Assembly (NCBI GenBank): GCA_023512835.1
Contig: CM042089.1
Coordinates: 48,475,504 to 48,539,503, forward strand
DNA from: Taxillus chinensis
Lineage: Eukaryota > Streptophyta > Magnoliopsida > Santalales > Loranthaceae
DNA: 64,000 nucleotides
Reading direction: 5' to 3'
This document shows, piece after piece, positions 21,308-32,271 of this stretch. The notes beneath the pieces were generated by a model. It was not told the DNA's origin and did not search any database. It saw only the letters and a list, made by a program, of their open reading frames with translations. Numbering within the stretch: position 1 is the first letter of the stretch; each line of letters begins with the position of its first letter. The position numbers and the translations under genes are program-made.

Positions 21308-21779
21308 GGAGTCCAACTTCACCTTATCCGGATACTCTGATGCTGACTTCGCTGGGTGTCGCATCGACAGGAAAAGCACAAGTGGTACGTGTCAGTTTCT
21401 TAGAAATAGATTAATTTCATGGTTCAGTAAGAAGCAGAATTCCGTATCAACCTCTATTTGCCGAGGTGGAATATATAGTCTTTGGGAGTTCTTGCGTGCA
21501 CTACTACTTGGATGCAAAGTCAACTTACTGACTACGGTTTCAACTTGTCATCTATTCCACTCTACTGTGACAACACTAGCGCAATTGCTATCAGCAACAA
21601 TCCTGTCATGCACCCTAAGACGAAGCATATTGAGGTCAGGTATCACTTCATACGCGACCATGTTCTCAAAAGTCATATCTCACTAGAACATGTTGCTACT
21701 GAAGATTAACTGGCAGACATACTTACAAAGCCACTACTTGATGCAAAATTCTCTGAACTACTCTTCCGATTAGGTATGC
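21308..21779 (+). pseudogene. pol: Copia B RNase H and C-terminus of pol
   Basis: Coding resumes after element D with SNFTLSGYSDADFAGC, the RNase H first Asp motif, then CQFL and SKKQNSVSTS. The normally following AEAEYIA region is frameshifted (about 21455-21480). The C-terminal part is readable in another frame: YCDNTSAIAISNNPV, HPKTKHIEVRYHFIRDH, then a TAA in place of a Gln codon near 21708. The end resembles ADILTKPL... The best parallel is Copia H at 55272-55750. Confidence 0.88.
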
Positions 21780-22557
21780 TTGACTTCTCTACATAGTCCC
21801 ACATTTCAATTACCCAACAGTATACTTACTTTCAAAACATGCATTGTGCTTTTATTGATAGTAGATACATACTGGTCTCAATGTGATCATTCTTGCTGTT
21901 TAACGTGCTTCATGCTTCTGATATTGATATCAACTTCATATTGGGAGGATGCTTGCGTTTCCCGACTGAAGTCGGTAAGCAAATATGATTAAAGTTTATA
22001 TGATTAATCTCACTCTGGTTTCATGATCTTAATTTCCACTGATCACCACATGACAAATACCTGTTCGTTTGGATTACTCTATTAACATGTATAGTTGAAG
22101 AAATGAAATGGGTTAGCTCGGAATGTCTGGTGGATGAATACACAATCACAGTTTGATCAGCTTCTGAAGTATAGTTTCTTAAAAAGATAGACAGTACTGA
22201 CTTTCTTTAAGCCGGAAAGGTCTACCGAGAGGATTGCACAATCTACGGGGGAGAAAATGCTTATAAATTATTCGAGTAATACCCCCCGTATATGTCTCAT
22301 GACCTCTTTCCTGGCTGTCTATTCGAGGGGGAGCCTTTTTTTTTTTGAGAGGATCGAATGATCTACGGGGGAGCCTAAGCTTCATCTATTACCTCGGTAA
22401 TAACCCCCTAATATGTCTCAGATACTCCCTCCTCTAAACCTTTACTTCCGGATCTAACTGGACATGCGTTGTTGAAATAGAATTGAGGCATGCTTGGATG
22501 TTTTCTTTTCTTCAACCATGCATTTTAATCGGATAATCAACTGCTTGCTTTTGACAT
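21780..22557 (+). other. Copia B spacer between pol and ORF3 with polypurine-like repeats
   Basis: Noncoding. Between about 22230 and 22380 it holds the repeated unit GAGAGGAT...ATCTACGGGGGAG (about 22230-22254 and 22350-22373) and another purine run GAGGGGGAG near 22325. The equivalent tract of Copia H lies at 54650-54800 on the minus strand. Multiplied polypurine-like tracts between pol and the 3' LTR are, as I recall, a feature of Sireviruses. Relative to H, the part just before ORF3 that carries a TATA box appears deleted in B (near 22560-22590). Confidence 0.6.
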
Positions 22558-24935
22558 GTGTCCGCTTCCTCATTTCTCACTCTTCTAAAAGCCTCTCACA
22601 TACTCGACTTGATCTCCAATCCTGTCGATCTTGTTATAGACGACATTCTCGAGTTCTACCAACGGATCCGCTGTACCACCGACTCCATCATCTCCTCTGT
22701 TCGCAGTGAATCCATCCTAATCACCCCCGCCGTTCTCCGCGCTGCTCTCAATCAACCCCCCCCGGTGAATCACAGCGCTCCGATGCCGATCCCATGGCGG
22801 CTTCTATGGGTTACACCTATAAAGGCAAGGAATACAAGGTGAAGTCCTTCCAAGGTCGCTATCGCTGTATGGCGATCATACTGAGTCAATGTTTACTGGC
22901 TCGCACTTCTGCTCTGGACTCTATTCCATACGATCTTCTTCTGGCCATGTACGGTGTTTTCGAAGGTCTTCCGATGGACTCGGGGATGTTTTTGTTCCGA
23001 CTGCTGCAGAATGGACCCAAGAACCATTCCTTCGAGTGCATCCTAAGCATTGTCTTCCGGCAGCTTCATCCGGACCATTTCGCCCGCTCTGAGGCTGTTC
23101 CATTTCCTCCGGCTTATTATCTTCGCTATCTTATGCCTGATGGGAACATGACGGCCCGCCGTCCCTCTGCTGCTCTCTGCCTGCTTCCTGCCACGGAACA
23201 ACAAGGCAGTTCTGTTGGTGATCCCTCCGACAGCCATGCCCCTGACGTCAGCTCTGCTCACCGATCCTCCCAGATTCGGTTCGTTGCTGCACCCTTCATT
23301 GCTCGGGCCTCCCAGCACATTGTCCGTGCCGAACCCTCCGAGGTTGCGGGGCCATCTCAGCGCAGTGTCCCTAGAGCTGTTTCCTCAGCCCCTTCTACTG
23401 CGGATGTCCCCACTCCCTCCACTTCCGCTGTTGTTGCCGCGGTTGATACCGCCGTTGCTGCCGTCATTGCAGATGTCCCGGAATCTATTCTGGAAGCTCC
23501 TTTGCCTCCCCTACCTCAACCCCGAGCCTACCTTGACCATCTCTCCGCCGACACCTTAACGGACCTTTGGCTCCGTTTCAGCCTTGCCCACACTGCCTCC
23601 ATTCCTGACACCGATCTCTGGGTGTTTTACACTCGTCATACCCAATCCCCGGAGACCATGATCATCTGGAATTTGGACCAAGGCTTTCTTACGCCGGCCT
23701 CCATTCCAGATGTGCCATTCCCTAACCCCTCCAGCCCGGTCCATGCCGCACGGAGTCCTTCCCCTGCTAAGGTTGGACCTTCTTCTCCTGCTGTTGACAT
23801 TCCCGTTGTTGACCTATCTAGTCAAAGCGTGTCTGCTGCTCCGGATGCCTCTGCTGCTCCGGATGCCCCTTCTGCTGCTTCTGCTGATACTCCTGCGAAC
23901 TCCTCTACCCAGCGCACTCCTGCTCCTGTTCATGCGGGGGAGTCCTCCAAAGCTCCCGAGTTGGCCCTTGGGCGTGCTTCTTTTGGCACGGTCCACTCTG
24001 ACGCTGTGCACTCCGCCCAGCTGCACCACCACGCCCAAGGTCAAAGCGCCCAAATATTCGCCATCGCCACCAAGGTCGATGCTCTTGGCGCCCAACTCCT
24101 CTTCGCCCTCACCGACTCCTCCACCTCCATGGAACAGAAGATGGACCTAGTCGCCTCGTCTGTCCACTCCTTGTCTACCTCCTTCGCGGACCTGGCGCAT
24201 ACGATGGCTCGCCCTCCCGTTGCTCCCCGGCGATCTGCCAAACCAGGGGAGAGAGTGTCATCTGATCCTTCTGCTCCTCTTGCATCACATTCCTCCACTC
24301 GTGCTGAGAAGCGGCTTGCCTCTTCATTGCTTCAGGGAGTTCAAATCCCCAAACGTAGCCGCTTCTCTCAGCCAAGCTCCTCGAGTGCAGCTCTTCCTCC
24401 ATCCTCTCCATCCGCAGCTGACACCTTCCTCCCATAATACGCGGCGTGTGACCCTCTTGATGCGGACGGAAGCGTGCATAAGGCAATGATTTCCTATGCT
24501 GCATCTACTACCGAGAGAAGATGTCTCTCTGACCTGTACCCCTTCTCCCCGGACAACATTCGGACCCTTTGTTCGGAGAAAGGCCTTTTTACAACAGACG
24601 ACATTGACAACTTCTCTAGGGCTGCTAAAATGGAGATGAGGCTGTTTCCATCTCTGTACAAGGACGGCCACATGTTTGAAGTTCTGCCACGCTGGAATGA
24701 GGGCTATCTTCCCAATATAGATATCATTTAGTCCTTTATCGACGGAACTGCTGAGGATAGCAAGCCATGGAGAACTCTCTCAACTGTCCTCATTCCGTAC
24801 CGGATCATGTCGCCACATTTCATGATGGCTGTCTTCATGATTCAGTCCAAACAGATGATTCTGATTGATTCTCATCAGATTGTAGAGCAGTATGTAAGAA
24901 AGAATCAATGGGAACCACTGTGTCTCAGGTTGACT
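22558..24935 (+). pseudogene. Copia B ORF3 (plant-transposon domain + linker + partial C48 domain)
   Basis: The N-terminal domain reads ISNPVDLVIDDILEFYQR (about 22610-22665), ILITPAVLRAALNQPP, then after a frameshift near 22780-22800 KSFQGRYRCMAIILSQCLLA and DSIPYDLLLAMYGV. This resembles the 'putative plant transposon protein' domain and aligns with F ORF3 (GFHGKYRCLANLVGRCLLL). A 250-codon Pro/Ser/Ala-rich region and a helical segment (DLVASSVHSLSTSF) follow. The start of the C48 region is present: TTDDIDNFSRAAK, VLIPYRIMSPHFMM and MILIDSHQ. Stops at 24435-24437 and 24729-24731 are single lesions. The first 30-odd residues seen in Copia H and the Gln/Cys end seen in Copia A are missing; the 3' end is removed by the deletion that truncates the LTR. 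Confidence 0.78.
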
Positions 24936-24937
24936 GA

Positions 24938-25486
24938 AGAATCTTACACGTGGATCACCCGGATATGTGGACACAACTTTAATTATACTTGGGAACTCAC
25001 AAAGGCACTTATACTGTTCAAACCCAAGATCTTGATCTCCACAAACCACAGTAGTCAAGGCAGAGAGATTACCGAGGAATAGTTAGTGCTGAACGCATTC
25101 CGGAACTACAAGTTCCAAGGTTGTCTCTTAGGAATGTTTGTATAAATATTCATACTTTTACATTTGAAAAGTGCGCGAGCGAGCCTGAATCAACCCTGTG
25201 TATGCACAAAAGTGCGTGAGCGAGCCTGAATCAACCCTGTGTATGCACAAGAGTTCAAAGACATAATATAGGCTAGTGTGTGAATGCTTTTGTAAATAGA
25301 GTGTAAAAGAGTCTTGCTTCTATTTTGTTGTATTTATCTTTTGATAATAAAACAAAATACTTCCACTATCTGGTTATCTTCCACAATGATTCTATCACTT
25401 AACTAGATAAGTGTTGTGTCATAAGAGATTCAAAAGAGTTTCGATAAGAGCCTATTCACCCCCCTCTAGGCTCCAAGGGACCATCA
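24938..25486 (+). repeat. Truncated 3' LTR of Copia B
   Basis: Only the last 549 bp of the LTR remain, beginning at ATCTTACACGTGG, which corresponds to 6993 in the 5' LTR. The missing piece includes the CGGAGTAAG array, the polypurine tract and the end of ORF3. A 41-bp segment present once in the 5' LTR is duplicated in tandem here (25169-25209 and 25210-25250). Confidence 0.9.
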
Positions 25487-25983
25487 GGTATTGCGAGTAT
25501 AATACACCTGGAGATCATTGTCGGGGATGGTGGTTGTGCAAGCAAGGCTGAAATGGAACCATAGGTTCATAAGAGTGTCGGCGGGGAGATGGTCGAGGTA
25601 GTCTCGAGGTTGAGGAAGTGGAGGCAAGGGTACTTCCGGAGGAGAGGTGGGGACATCAGCCACTGCCGTAGCAGTAGCGGCATCAACAGCAGCATCAATA
25701 GTAGGAGAATCAGGCGCAGGGACATCAACAGCAGAAGGTGCTGATGAATCATCTAGAGGACAAGTTGGCTGAGATAGCCCCGCAACCTCGGATGGGTCAG
25801 CGCGAACGCTGTGTTGGGAGCCGCGAGAGATGGAAGGAGCAGCTACGGACCAAATCCGTGAGGACCGGTTGGTAGAGCTGACCTCGGGGACAGAGTTGTC
25901 GGCTGGGTCACCAACCGAGCTACCCTGTTGTTCCGGAGCAGGGAGGAGGCGGAGAGCAGCAGAAGGCTGACGTTCTTTTTGCG
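25487..25983 (-). pseudogene. Copia A ORF3, N-terminal-side part
   Basis: Continuation of the ORF at 4657-6230 on the far side of Copia B. On the minus strand it reads PSAALRLLPAPEQQGSSVG, a Ser/Ala/Asp/Pro-rich linker, then PLPPLPQPRDYLDHLPADTL and VYYTRNT, joining the TPEDMIVWNL phrase across the GGTAT duplication. It aligns throughout with Copia B (about 23155-23640) and Copia H (about 52430-52890). The upstream N-terminal domain is outside the window because the Ogre-type LTR begins at about 25984. Confidence 0.8.
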
Positions 25984-27229
25984 TGTAATTGGTCACCTAA
26001 AATGTGGGTGGTCTACATTACCAGATGAAGGTTCGGGGCTTGGTTACGTGTAAGGAAGGATTAGCACCCCTACAATGCCCTTTCAGTACCTATCTTAGGA
26101 GGAGGAAGTTTCTATTTGTTTTTCTTACTTTCTTGTTTTTATTTTGTTTTTTTTATTTCTTAGAAGCATGTTGGTTCCACGAGTAATGATTTACTAGAGA
26201 TGTTTTCTTATTAGTCTCACTGCCAAAGGATAGACATAAATGTTGCCTTCTCGAATATTGGTCTATTCCGGATGACGGTATAGACCGAAATTTAGTTGTT
26301 ACATTTTTTGTATTTTTGATGATTTTTTTGTTTATTATATTTTGCTTTTTTTTTTGTTTCTTTTGCAGGGTTCACTCCCTTTCCCTCTACTTTTCTTGTT
26401 TTTCTCCTCTTTTTTTTTTACATATTACACATATTACAATTGCATATGGCACGTAACGAAATAAAGTAAACAACAATAGAAATAAAAATTACATCGAACT
26501 GACAAACGGAATTAAGAACATGAAATGAAATACACAACACACCAAACCGACTATCAAAGACTCCGACAAACGTCTGCTCTGGTAGCAGCACCACGCTCGA
26601 GCTATCCCGTTAGTGTCAACGTCTCCCAAACAATATGGAATTGGCCAAACTTTGATTTACAGCTATTGAGAGAGATGAGATTGAGAAGAACAAATGATAG
26701 GTATTTTTGGATTTTCGTTTTCTATAAATAACAAAAAAAATGCGATAGGGGTTTGGGAGGTTTTTTTTCTTTTTTTCTTTATTTACTTTGGTTTGTAATG
26801 TACGGATGTCTGGGAGAGACAGGAAGGGAATAGGTCTGATTAGAATGAGAAAGAGAAAGTTTTCTGTTTTTTTTTTGGCTAGCAATTTCGTAAGGAGAGA
26901 GAGCAAGATTTGGTCTCTTTTTTTGTAATTCGTAATCTCTTTTCCGTTGGAGAGAGCTTCCCTTTTAATATAATGTGCTTCACCTTCATTATTAATTGCC
27001 AACCCTTTTTTATTGCTAGATTCTAGCCTTTGTCTAGTGGTTGGACGATCTGTGCGGAAAATAAGGTAGCTTGTGATTACCTTTTTGTTTTATTATGAGC
27101 ACATGTGTCTGACAAGCATTGAAGAGCATTTGCCCATCTAAACCCGTGTAGCAACAGTGAGCACACCCGTGAAAAGGCCAATCAGGGAAGGTCAAAGGTT
27201 GGCAGGGTCGAAGGTCGGAAGGTCAAAGC

Positions 27230-27760
27230 TCAATTCGTATCATTGAAGCTTTTTCAAACGATTGAAGGCTCACATCCATATGATGGGAACTTATTCCGGA
27301 TGATTGACGCTTATTCAGGATGATTGGAAGCTTATTCCGTATCATTGAAGCTTAGTTCGGATCAGTGGAAGGCTCGGATCCTTACTCTATATCAGTGGAG
27401 GCTTAGTTCGGATCAGTGGAAGGCTCGGATCCTTACTCCGTATCAGTGGAGGCTTAGTGCGAATCAATGGAAGGCTTGGATCCTTACTACATATAAGTGG
27501 AGGCTTAGTTCAGATCAATGGAAGGCTCGGATCCTTACTCCATATCAGTGGAGTCCTTAGTCTAGATTAGTGATGTCCTGGATTTGACCTTTTGCTCCGG
27601 ATTTGACTTTGATGTTCTGGATTTGACCTTGATGTTTCGAATTTGACCATGATTATCCGGATTTGACTTTGATGTTCCTAATTTGACTTTGATGTTTCGG
27701 ATTTGGCTTTGATGATCCCGATTTCACTTTGATGTTCCAGATTTGACTATTTCACATAAG
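27230..27760 (+). repeat. Arrays of TTACTCCG- and GGATTTGAC-type repeats in LTR E
   Basis: From 27230 to about 27560, units such as GGCTCGGATCCTTACTCCG (27422-27440) and GTATCAGTGGAGGCTTAG recur in a higher-order pattern of about 60 bp. From about 27570 to 27750 a roughly 22-25 bp unit (GGATTTGACTTTGATGTTCC) recurs about eight times with variation. The first array uses the same words as the Copia LTR arrays. Confidence 0.8.
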
Positions 27761-28077
27761 TACATTTTCGGGCCGTTTAACCAGGGGCATTGACCGTCTG
27801 TTGGCAAGTTTGACTTTTTCCAACGAAAATTGTTTTGGCCATAACTCCTTCCTTTTAAATCACATTTGAGCATGGTCAATTACATTAGTCTCCAAATTTC
27901 ATCCTCTATCTCCTGGTGTCAGTCTTGAGGCACTTTAGGGGCTGGTAGCAGAGGTTCTCAACTTTGGGCTTCCGTAGACTTGTTTACAAGATATATGGCA
28001 TGGGCAGATAAATATATAAAATGGGGTAAGTATGTCCAACTAAGGAAAAAATGGGGTACAACAGCACTTTTGGAGGA

Positions 28078-28079
<2 letters not shown>

Positions 28080-28126
<47 letters not shown>
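28080..28126. repeat. (AG)n microsatellite
   Basis: An uninterrupted AG dinucleotide run of about 47 bp inside LTR E. Confidence 0.95.
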
Positions 28127-28129
<3 letters not shown>

Positions 28130-28492
28130 TCACTGTTGGTTCAAGCGTGCCGTTACGTGTTGAGGATGGAGGATGCTTATCGGAAAAGGGCAAGGTGCAA
28201 GGGAAGTCCTTCGAGTCGGAGCTCTAAGTTTGCCTATTTTCGAGGTAGGGATTTTGTGCTTCTTGAACCTATTCTAGGGTTGGTTTTTGAGGTAATTGGT
28301 ATATATATGTGTTGAACCCCAATTTGATCGTGTTAGATCACAACCGTACTTGGCGAAGGACCACTTTGGAAAACCTTTAAATGTCCCAAGGTAAGCCCTA
28401 AGTAATAGAGGATGACATTTGGAGAACAATGCACTTGACCACACTTGATTCCGAGAAGAAATGAAGAGATTATGACAAAAGTATCATATTTT

Positions 28493-28870
28493 GTACAAAT
28501 TTAAATTGGGTAACAGGTGTGCAACCCTCTATTTTGCCAATAACAATCCCGATACTTGTCGTAATCCAACAAAATAAATTGCATTGATTAGATAACATCT
28601 TTATCTATCATTTCCAACTACTTTAAGATTATTCTGGGCTATATTCAATTAGTTATGATTTTTCGAAGTTGACGATTAAATCTTATACAAATTTAGGGAA
28701 GACAGCAGGTGCACAACGCATTATTTTGCCAATAACTTTCTCAATAATTACTGGATTCGAACGAGGCTAATTGCATTGGTTAGATAACATCTTTATCTAT
28801 CATTTCCAACCAATTTGAGGATAATCCAAGTTCTGTGCATTTAACTATGAATTTTTGAATCTGACGGGCA
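28493..28870 (+). repeat. Degenerate tandem duplication, 192-bp period
   Basis: Two diverged copies, each carrying TACAAATTTA, then TATTTTGCCAATAAC, then TAGATAACATCTTTATCTAT. The last phrase recurs exactly 192 bp apart (28590 and 28782). Confidence 0.8.
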
Positions 28871-29049
28871 GAATGCTCACTTTGTCATATACCTCTATGC
28901 GGTGTTTCTAACTTTTCTCGTGAATGGCTGATCATTTTGGAGTGATTCCAATTTCAGAAGATAGATAATAGAATTTAGAGAAAACTAAAACTAATTTGGC
29001 CTCAATACGAGCTCTGTAGAGAAAGTTATGAATTTTTAAGTTGCCCTAG

Positions 29050-30569
29050 TGATAACGTGCATTTATGTCGTTATCCTATGCCTTATATAGGGTGTTTTAG
29101 CGTATGTTTTGTACCTATTTGCATGTTATTTTCCACATATTTGCTCTAACCCTTAGGAAGACCCTGTTTGGTGTATAGTGGTACTTTTTGAGTGTTTTTG
29201 GCAGATTTTGGAGCAACCTTTTCCCACACACCTTCACTAGATCACTCCATACACTCAAGAGGAAGCTATAGGAAGACGATGGAAGCAAAATGAAGGCAAA
29301 ATCAAGGTGCACGTGAAAAGGCTTTCTCACGTGCATTCTCACGTGCAAGGATTTTATTGCATGGACGCCTTCTACAACTCAAGAGGAAGCTTTGGAGCAA
29401 ATTTGAGTCAAATTGGAGCTGCACGTGAAAAGGGTCTTCTCACGTGCATTCTCACGTGCAGGCATTTTTGTGCTCCCAATGCTGTGTTTTGTTGTTTTAA
29501 TCATTTTCCTCTAAAGAACTGGGGTCAAATTTGGTGTAGTTTGAGTTTTATTGCGACTAGAGCGTCAAATAGTGTCACTAACTAAAACGACGTCGTTTTG
29601 GCTGCGACCACATTTATAATTAGGGCACACCTTTTGTAACCCTAATTTGGCCCACTAAAACCTATAAATAGGGGTCTTTGGAGGCATTGTAAATTATCTT
29701 GAGTGGGAGAATCTGATCTGAGTTCTGAAAAGAGCTATAGCCATTGCTAAAAGATCGGATTGTCCTTGGCAAGGAGTGAGTTTGGGCAGCAGACGCCGGA
29801 GTCTTTGGAGGCTGGAGTCCTGGTTCATCTTGGGGTCTTCCTTTATTGTACTGGTATTGTAATCATGTTCTTTCCTGTGATTGTTATTGTTTTTGTCATG
29901 ATTATGGAGTAGTCTTGTTAGTCTAGGGGAGCAATGTAGCCCCCAATAAATTGTAGTCAGTTTGGTTATGGTTGTTCAATAAAATAAAATTCAGTTCTTG
30001 TTTAATTCATTTGCTTGAATGGAAATGCCTAGTTTATGCATAATTAGGTAATCTTAGCCCTTGTCTAGGGTGGAACACTAGTGAATTAGATTTAATATTG
30101 CATGATGGACCAAGTCTGCAACTATTAGATTGTTTATCTACCTTGATCACTTTTATTCACATAGACCAAATGGGATAAACGCCTTAAATCTATCTTAGCA
30201 TGGACCAAATGTAAGATAGGTAAGAGATAATCAACATGAACGTGAACTAGAACATAAATCAAGAACAAGAGCCATAACCAGACTATTACAATTGATTGGG
30301 TGGTAAACATTGTAACCCTAGATCCTTAATCACTGAAATTTCTATACCAATAGCTTGCCAACTTTCTGATTTAATCACCTTTCGTTCACATTATTTGTCC
30401 AACAAAAATCAATTGTCCAGACATAAAAACAACTTGTTAGCTTAGTGCTTGCTGCTTAACAGCATTAGCTACCTCCCTGTGGGTTCGACAACCGGAGTCT
30501 TAATACTCCATTTTATTACTTGACCAGTGCACTTGCTGCAAAACCTATAGACACAATTTATACGGGTCA
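29050..30569 (+). repeat. 5' LTR of element F (1520 bp)
   Basis: TG...CA ends. U3 contains clustered ACGT hairpins: about 29308-29349, and TGCACGTGA / TCACGTGCA at 29420-29448 with a further arm at 29452-29460. U5 ends with CCCTGTGGGTTCGACAACC near 30475. Confidence 0.95.
29584..29670 (+). promoter_or_regulatory. LTR F promoter: AAAACGACGTCGTTTT palindrome and TATA box
   Basis: A perfect 16-bp palindrome lies at 29584-29599; in the 3' LTR it extends to a perfect 20-bp palindrome CCAAAACGACGTCGTTTTGG at 41406-41425. TATAAATA follows at 29663-29670. The 3' LTR has lost its TATA region. Confidence 0.8.
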
Positions 30570-30575
30570 AGTTTT

Positions 30576-30593
30576 TGGCGCCGTTGCCTGGGA
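30576..30593 (+). other. Primer binding site, tRNA-Asp type (element F)
   Basis: TGGCGCCGTTGCCTGGGA, one mismatch from the tRNA-Asp-complementary site of element G, starting 7 nt after the LTR. Confidence 0.9.
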
Positions 30594-30760
30594 GGCAAGC
30601 CAAACGTTGTTAGGACTAAGTGACATTAGGTGCTTAAGTTTATTTGTGATCTGGAATTTTATTTTCTTGTAATTTTGCTAGTACGGTGTTACTTGGTATC
30701 TTTTTGTTTTTGCTACATTGCAGGGGTGCACCATAGGTGTTTGAGAAAATTCCTCTGTGT

Positions 30761-31932
30761 ATGCGTCACACCAGGGGTGAGTTATTACCATACGATCCCG
30801 AAATCGAACGGACATTGCGAGGGCAGCGGAGAGCTCAGAGGGTATTAGCTGCAGCTGAACAGCAGTTGGAAGGCTTACATACCTTGTGTGAAGAAATCAT
30901 GGCTGAAAACAGAGCAATGGAAGATCAGGGACACAACGGCCAAGGAGGTTATCAGCCAAGGACTTTCATGGATTATGCTAGACCTGTACTATCGGATGAG
31001 TATTCAGGCATTAGAAGGGTGCCGGTCCAAGCAAACAACTTCGAGCTGAAGCCTGCGCTACTGCAAATGTTTGGGCAAGATGCATTCCGAGGCTCGGCAC
31101 TAGATGATCCACACAACCATCTAGCGCGATTCTTGCAAATTTGTGACACCATCAAAATTAATGGAGTCTCAGATGACACCATTAAGCTGCGACTCTTCCC
31201 ATTTTCCCTGAAGGACCGAGCTCTTGGTTGGTTCCAGTCCCTACCTCGCGGCAAGATACACACATGGGACCAAATGGTGGAGAAGTTTCTCTCCAAGTAC
31301 TTTCCACCAACAAGAGTTATTCATTTAAGGAGCCAAATAAATCAATTCACCCAGCACGGTGATGAGTCGCTATACGAGGCCTAGGAGCGATTCAAAGATT
31401 TGGTTAGGAGGTGTCCTAATCATGGCAGGCCAGAATGGTTACAAGTCGAATCTTTTTATGCAGGTCTGCACGCAAATACAAGGAGCATGATAGATGCAGC
31501 CGCTGGAGGAGCGTTCATGATGATGGAACCTTCTCAGCCAGAGAGCTTATAGAGAGAATGGCGTTGTCAAACTGCCAATGGTCTAATGACAGACGCCCTA
31601 GAGCTGAGCCGGTGGCTGCGGTATCAAATTCATCAAATTCAACTCAGTTCGATGAGTTGACAAGGAAGATGGAGTTACTGATAGAGCAAATGTCAGTAAT
31701 GGCTATTCGTATGGAGGGCAGAACTGAACAACCCAAGGCAGTTACTGAAGACGCTGCTGCAGCCCAGCTATACGAAGAAGCCCATTATGTTGGGAATCGA
31801 GGTGGAGGATTTCAAGTGACAATTTCAGAATCCAAACCAGTACCAGAATCCTCCTTAGTCCAACAACTTCCAGAATCAAGGAGGACCTCACCAATTTCAA
31901 CAACAGCCTTACTTATGGCCAAGGCAGAATAA
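30761..31932 (+). pseudogene. gag: Element F gag
   Basis: The start at 30761 (MRHTRGELLPYDPEIERTL) is chosen because D and G share this N-terminus. The capsid core of the retrotransposon gag family follows: PALLQMFGQDAFRGSALDDPH, SDDTIKLRLFPFSLKDRALGW and WDQMVEKFLSKYFPP. TAG at 31382-31384 interrupts, the same frame goes on (ERFKDLVRRCPNHG, the usual gag continuation), a further TAG occurs near 31549, and a frameshift moves reading to ARELIERMALSNCQW and a coiled segment MELLIEQMSVMAIRMEG, ending at 31930-31932. The region 31933-32271 carries further gag-linker sequence in broken frames. Confidence 0.88.
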
Positions 31933-32271
31933 GGTCTCTGCTACTGGAGCAACATAGTATGGAGAACATTCTCAGCCACAACTTCCTCCTGGGTTCCAGA
32001 AGATGCCTCAACAGAAGGAGGAAGACAAAGAGAAGGCAAAGGATGAAGAGATGCGGAACTTCTTTTATCAATTTGCTAAGCAAGCAACTGACAGAATGAG
32101 TAAGGGGGAGACGAGGATTGAGTCCCTTACCACTTCTGTCCAGGATCTTGGGGCTGCCATGAAGAATATAGAGCAGTAGATTGGCCAGCTAGCAAATGCA
32201 GTTAGGCCATCTTCATCAAATACTTTTCTAGCAATACAGAGGTCAACCCAAGGGAGCAATGCAAAGCTATA

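Larger units (their letters stand above)
6231..25486 (+). mobile_element. Copia element B with two nested insertions
   Basis: Flanked by GGTAT at 6226-6230 and 25487-25491. It starts TATTGGATCAAG (variant of the canonical TGTTGGATCAA) and ends GGGACCATCA. Subtracting solo LTR C and element D with their duplications leaves about 10.6 kb, a plausible Sirevirus size. Order: 5' LTR, iMet primer site, gag, protease, integrase, reverse transcriptase, RNase H, noncoding tract with polypurine repeats, ORF3, truncated 3' LTR. Many stops and frameshifts mean it is inactive. Confidence 0.95.
3113..25983 (-). mobile_element. Copia element A (Sirevirus-like), split by Copia B
   Basis: This is a minus-strand Ty1/copia element. 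Its 3' LTR (3113-4509), polypurine tract and ORF3 are present. Gag and pol are not in the window, because the element is cut at about 25983 by the Ogre-type LTR. Copia B is inserted into ORF3 with target duplication GGTAT (6226-6230 and 25487-25491). The element lies inside an Ogre-type gag; the expected left duplication would be GTTTG (3108-3112) but the right copy is outside the window. The Sirevirus-like label is inferred from an ORF downstream of pol, repeated polypurine-like tracts, long gag with a coiled coil in sibling copies, and LTR repeat arrays. Confidence 0.85.
25984..29049 (+). repeat. 5' LTR of Ogre-type E, left part
   Basis: Low-coding sequence with long T-runs. The phrase GGATTAGCACCCCTACAATGCCC near 26050 is typical of Ogre LTRs as I recall them. 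Includes the repeat arrays at 27230-27760, an (AG)n microsatellite at 28080-28126, and a 192-bp-period duplication at about 28490-28870. It ends in the CCTAG duplication flanking element F and continues at 41939. Confidence 0.7.

Noticed and set aside
22889..24504. Several long open frames overlapping ORF3 of Copia B on both strands
   Set aside because: GC-rich, Ser/Ala/Pro-rich coding gives open shadow frames; only the frame conserved in Copia A and H is real.
27980..28315. Open frame with repeated Arg-Glu residues
   Set aside because: It is the (AG)n microsatellite of LTR E read as protein; there is no family similarity.
25984..29049. A host gene between Copia A and element F
   Set aside because: The stretch is explained as the left part of a long Ogre-type LTR that resumes at 41939 and ends at a tRNA-Arg-type primer site; no exon-like coding was seen.
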